Below, piece by piece: positions 60,701 to 64,000 of a stretch of DNA of 64,000 bases. The stretch is from Oxyruncus cristatus (taxonomy: Eukaryota > Chordata > Aves > Passeriformes > Cotingidae). The translations under genes were made by a program, and so were the position numbers. Position 1 is the first letter of the stretch. Every line of letters starts with the position of its first letter. Under the pieces are notes generated by a model that was not told where the DNA came from, ran no database searches, and saw only the letters and a list, made by a program, of their open reading frames with translations. Location: NCBI GenBank assembly GCA_013399855.1, contig VXAY01002814.1, forward strand, positions 398,315 through 462,314, written 5' to 3'.

Positions 60701-63700
60701 TGTTAATGTTGGCAAAGAATCTGTAGACTCACACACAAATAAATGTCCTTACCTATTCTAGTAAAACAAATTTTGGTTATTAAATAGAGGTAAAATTTAA
60801 TAAGTTTACTTAAAATTGAATATTCTGCTCCTTTTATTTTTATATGTCTTTTCCATACATTAATAAATGTTAAATCAAATTTACATACCTTTATCTTGAA
60901 AATCTGGTTCTAGGATTCCTATTATTATTTAAAGTGTTAGGTGGAGTTCTGTAGAGTTGTGACTGGTAATACATTGCCAGAACTCTTAACTTCCCACTCT
61001 TATACTGCATTAAAAGATTATATAAATACATGTTATTAAAACATATGTTTTATGCAAATATATGGTGCAGTTACATATTCATGAGTGGGAAGAGAAGTAG
61101 TGTATATACACACAGTGACATGTGACCCATAAATCTCAGTGCATTATAGAACTAAATAAGTATGAATTCCAACATGGACACTACATTATTGGGATTAGAC
61201 ATGCTACCAAAATGTGTTTGTTTCATTTACAGTGTTTTCACAGGATATAAACTGATCTATGAAGGCATTTCTGGGATTGCCTTTCAAAAAGTTTTGACTC
61301 TAAAGCCTTTGGTTTAAACACCACCTTCCCATACAGTCAGAATACACTACTGGGATTCAAACAAGAATCATTTCAGTTATAAGCTATTATTCTTTATATA
61401 AAAATATTTCATTTTAATTATACTATAAGCCTTTGTGTTAATATAATTTTGGTTGGTTGGTTGGTTTGGCTTTTCTGTGTGAACTCTATTTCTAGTCATA
61501 GGAAAGTCATGTTTCAGGGTCTGTTTAGACCCAACAGTACAATGCTGTAAAAGGTTATTTCTTCTTTTTGGACATGTTATAAGCAAGGTTGAAGATCAGA
61601 TAGTAAGTAAAATATGGTATTCACCACACCTGCTGATGCATTGGTCTCTTCTTAATTGTCAGAGATCAGGGACATGACATGCCTTAATTTCTTTTTCGTC
61701 CTGAGACAATTTTTCAGCCTGACAATCTTATGGCTTCAGCACTTTTACAAGCGACCACCCCTGCTGTCTACCCTTCACTTCTGAAGGCAGCTACTGTTCG
61801 ATAGTGTTCCTGCAGCACAGCTCCTCAGTCCTTGTTATCACAGTGAATTTGGGTATCTCTACATGCTGCATTCCTTGAATATACCTTCAGCACTCTTCAT
61901 GTCAGTATCTGGCTTGTAACTAAGCCTGTGTGCTAGGTATGGCTTTCCTTACCTGAGCCAGGTATATCAGTTTATCCCTAACCCAAATTCCTGACAGTCA
62001 TGTTTTTGGCTCTGAACAGCAGTTGTAGAGACGGACCGCATTTCCTACGAGAAGCGGGTATTGAAGCTTCCAATAAAGACAGAGCAGACAGCCTGCATTT
62101 GGTAATATCCTAAAAAGGCAACAGCAATCTCCAAGATTCAGCTGTTAACACCTGAATGCCTGTTCCTTCTAGGATGCCAAAAAGAAATTCCAGAGTTTGT
62201 CCTGAACAGTATATAATAGGCCTACAGCATGCAGAGAAAGAGAAGGTCAAGAAACGGAGTAATTCAGTAGTGTTTTAAGAGCAGTAGAATACCATGGAAT
62301 TCAGGAAGCATAGAGTTCTAGGTTGTGATCCAATAACTGAATTTATTTTTACATTAAAGGATAAAATGGGGAAAAAGTTATCCAAACTAGAGTTTTATAT
62401 GAAATATGTAAATATGCAGCAGAACAGATCTTCCTCTTGAATAAGTGCAGCAATCATTAGCCTGAAGAGTAATTTTATCCCTCTCACTCACATTCTGACT
62501 GCTTAGCATTCATGAAAAGAGGAAGGATGTTAAAAGTGAGAACTGAAAAACCAGATCCAGTGCCCCACATATGCAAAGCAGCCCATCCGCTAACGGTGGA
62601 AGTACTGACTACTAAAGCATTTCCTAAGGAGTAGTACCATTCTGTTTGGGGCTCCTCAAGAAAGTAGCAATTATAAGTGGGTATTCCGAACGCTGCAAGT
62701 GCACTTTAACCCATGGGGGCTTAAAGGATGGGAGTCTTCTTCCTCTTCCCTCCTGGCTGGGTTAGAAGAAAGAGGTATTTAATCACTTTCTGAAGGAAAA
62801 GTAGAGTGTCAGTCAATACAACACAGAAAGAAGAACCTTCCTCCCTGGCAGGTGAGGCTCACATGTCGTGGGCAGCAACACGCTGCAAGTTTCAGGGAAG
62901 AACTAGCAGTATTTTGATTTGGGAAGAGCTAGACCATGTTGGTGGCTGACCATTTCAGCCTGAACATACCACTCTCCCAAGGCATTACTGGGGTGCATCT
63001 CACCTGAGGTGGTACTTCTGCCTTACGGTCAGAAGTTACGGCACCCCTGCTTTTAGTATTTTGGCATCCTTTTTTGTGGAACTCCACCCACGGGAACTGC
63101 TGAAACTTAGTGCCAATGGAAGCTATAAAGTGAAATAATTGCATCTGTACATCCAAATTTAAAATCTTTGACATTGCTGTCTTTTCACATAGGCTAAATT
63201 GATACCACAAGGAATCATAATCAGTTCTTATATGACTGTAATTGGCTCTCATCAGACCATGCAGCACTGAACATTGAAAGAGAGACTTGTGTGGCTTCTA
63301 TATACCAGTAACACTAATTTTAAAAAATGGAAACAAACTTGCCATATAGATTTTATATGAAAACACTTATACCCATGTATAAGTGAGACAGTAAAAGCTG
63401 AAAGAGGTAAAATGATTGAAGAAAAGGAAACACATACACACAATAGCTTTCAAGCCCTATTCTTATCAGGATAAAAGGTACAATGGGAACTTTGCGCAGC
63501 CTGGGTTTTGTTTTGGTTTTAATTCCTGGAATTTGACTTGCATGTAAGCAAGATTGATCTGATTGTTACAGTTATTTCCCTTTTCTAGAATTCACTTCTT
63601 GTCAAAATGCCATAGGATTTCCTTTGACTTTATCAAATTCAGCCAAACACTACTTCTATTTGGATTATGAAGTAAATTACTTTATTGAATGACCAGGATA

Positions 63701-64000
63701 ATTTTCAAGGTGGGTATATTAAGTTGCTGCCAATGATGCAACAATGTAAATCTGTTTTCTAAGTCCTAGCCCATGTCAAATGCCCTTCTTGGGCATTCAA
63801 AAATCATAATGAGAGATGTTAAAATAATGGAAATTACTAAAATTAGAGACCATTTTCTCCTAATTTGATTACTGCTATTAAGTTATGCTACTCAAGGTTT
63901 TCAAATACTCCCTTTGTGATGCGTTGGTGCTATCACGTAGTTACATCTCCGTACATGTTGATACAAACCAGCCCTTCTATTAAAGTCTTTTTTTTTTTTT
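57721..64000. other. Intergenic sequence upstream of ODF2L
   Basis: AT-rich DNA with short unconvincing frames on both strands. In mammals a CLCA chloride-channel-regulator cluster follows here, but no CLCA-like exon was recognised, so it must lie beyond the window. Poly-T runs are at about 57880-57898 and at the right edge. A TA/TAC-rich stretch lies at 58.44-58.51 kb. I see no RNA gene. Confidence 0.5.

Noticed and set aside
58000..64000. Search for CLCA-family exons expected next to ODF2L by synteny
   Set aside because: No stretch resembling a CLCA N-terminus or metallohydrolase or VWA domain was seen on either strand, so none is annotated.

Overview
The window is vertebrate nuclear DNA, almost certainly from a bird. 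It is AT-rich, has no prokaryotic gene layout, shows spliced genes with ordinary vertebrate splice sites and two CpG islands, and carries a CR1 retrotransposon 3' end (about 14.0-14.2 kb) and a piece of an avian ERVL-type LTR (about 1.5 kb). Most open reading frames of 60-100 codons here are chance. The real coding sequence lies in short exons that had to be assembled by eye from splice sites and reading phase.

Two genes can be supported, both on the minus strand. The left 6.5 kb is the 5' end of COL24A1 (collagen alpha-1(XXIV) chain). The first coding exon (6372-6427) lies in a CpG island with an assembly gap of 64 N. The second (907-968) encodes the signal-peptide core. The rest of the gene runs off the left edge. 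The two exons join in phase.

From about 7 to 37 kb I see mostly gene-free intergenic DNA, with one CR1 fragment, a short tandem duplication and one unexplained 208-codon minus-strand frame at 26.9-27.5 kb.

From about 37.4 to 57.6 kb lies a complete or nearly complete ODF2L gene (outer dense fibre protein 2-like, also called BCAP), a coiled-coil centriole and basal-body protein. Fourteen exons from 54033 down to the stop codon at 39257 join in one open frame of 533 whole codons. A start-codon exon (56.8 kb), a probable second coding exon (56.2 kb) and a CpG-island promoter (57.2-57.7 kb) complete the 5' side. One exon between 54.0 and 56.2 kb was not found. The order COL24A1 then ODF2L in the same orientation is as I recall it in mammals, with CLCA genes expected beyond the right edge.

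The best leads are: a consensus-fitting RFX X-box in the ODF2L CpG island, fitting a cilium gene; a candidate optional or poison exon in ODF2L (51.4-51.5 kb); a duplicated, out-of-frame start codon ten bases ahead of the COL24A1 start; 60-bp and 13-bp tandem repeats in the ODF2L promoter; and the orphan frame at 27 kb. I found no radically new system. Exon boundaries are by inspection, and comparison with human proteins is from memory, not a computed alignment.
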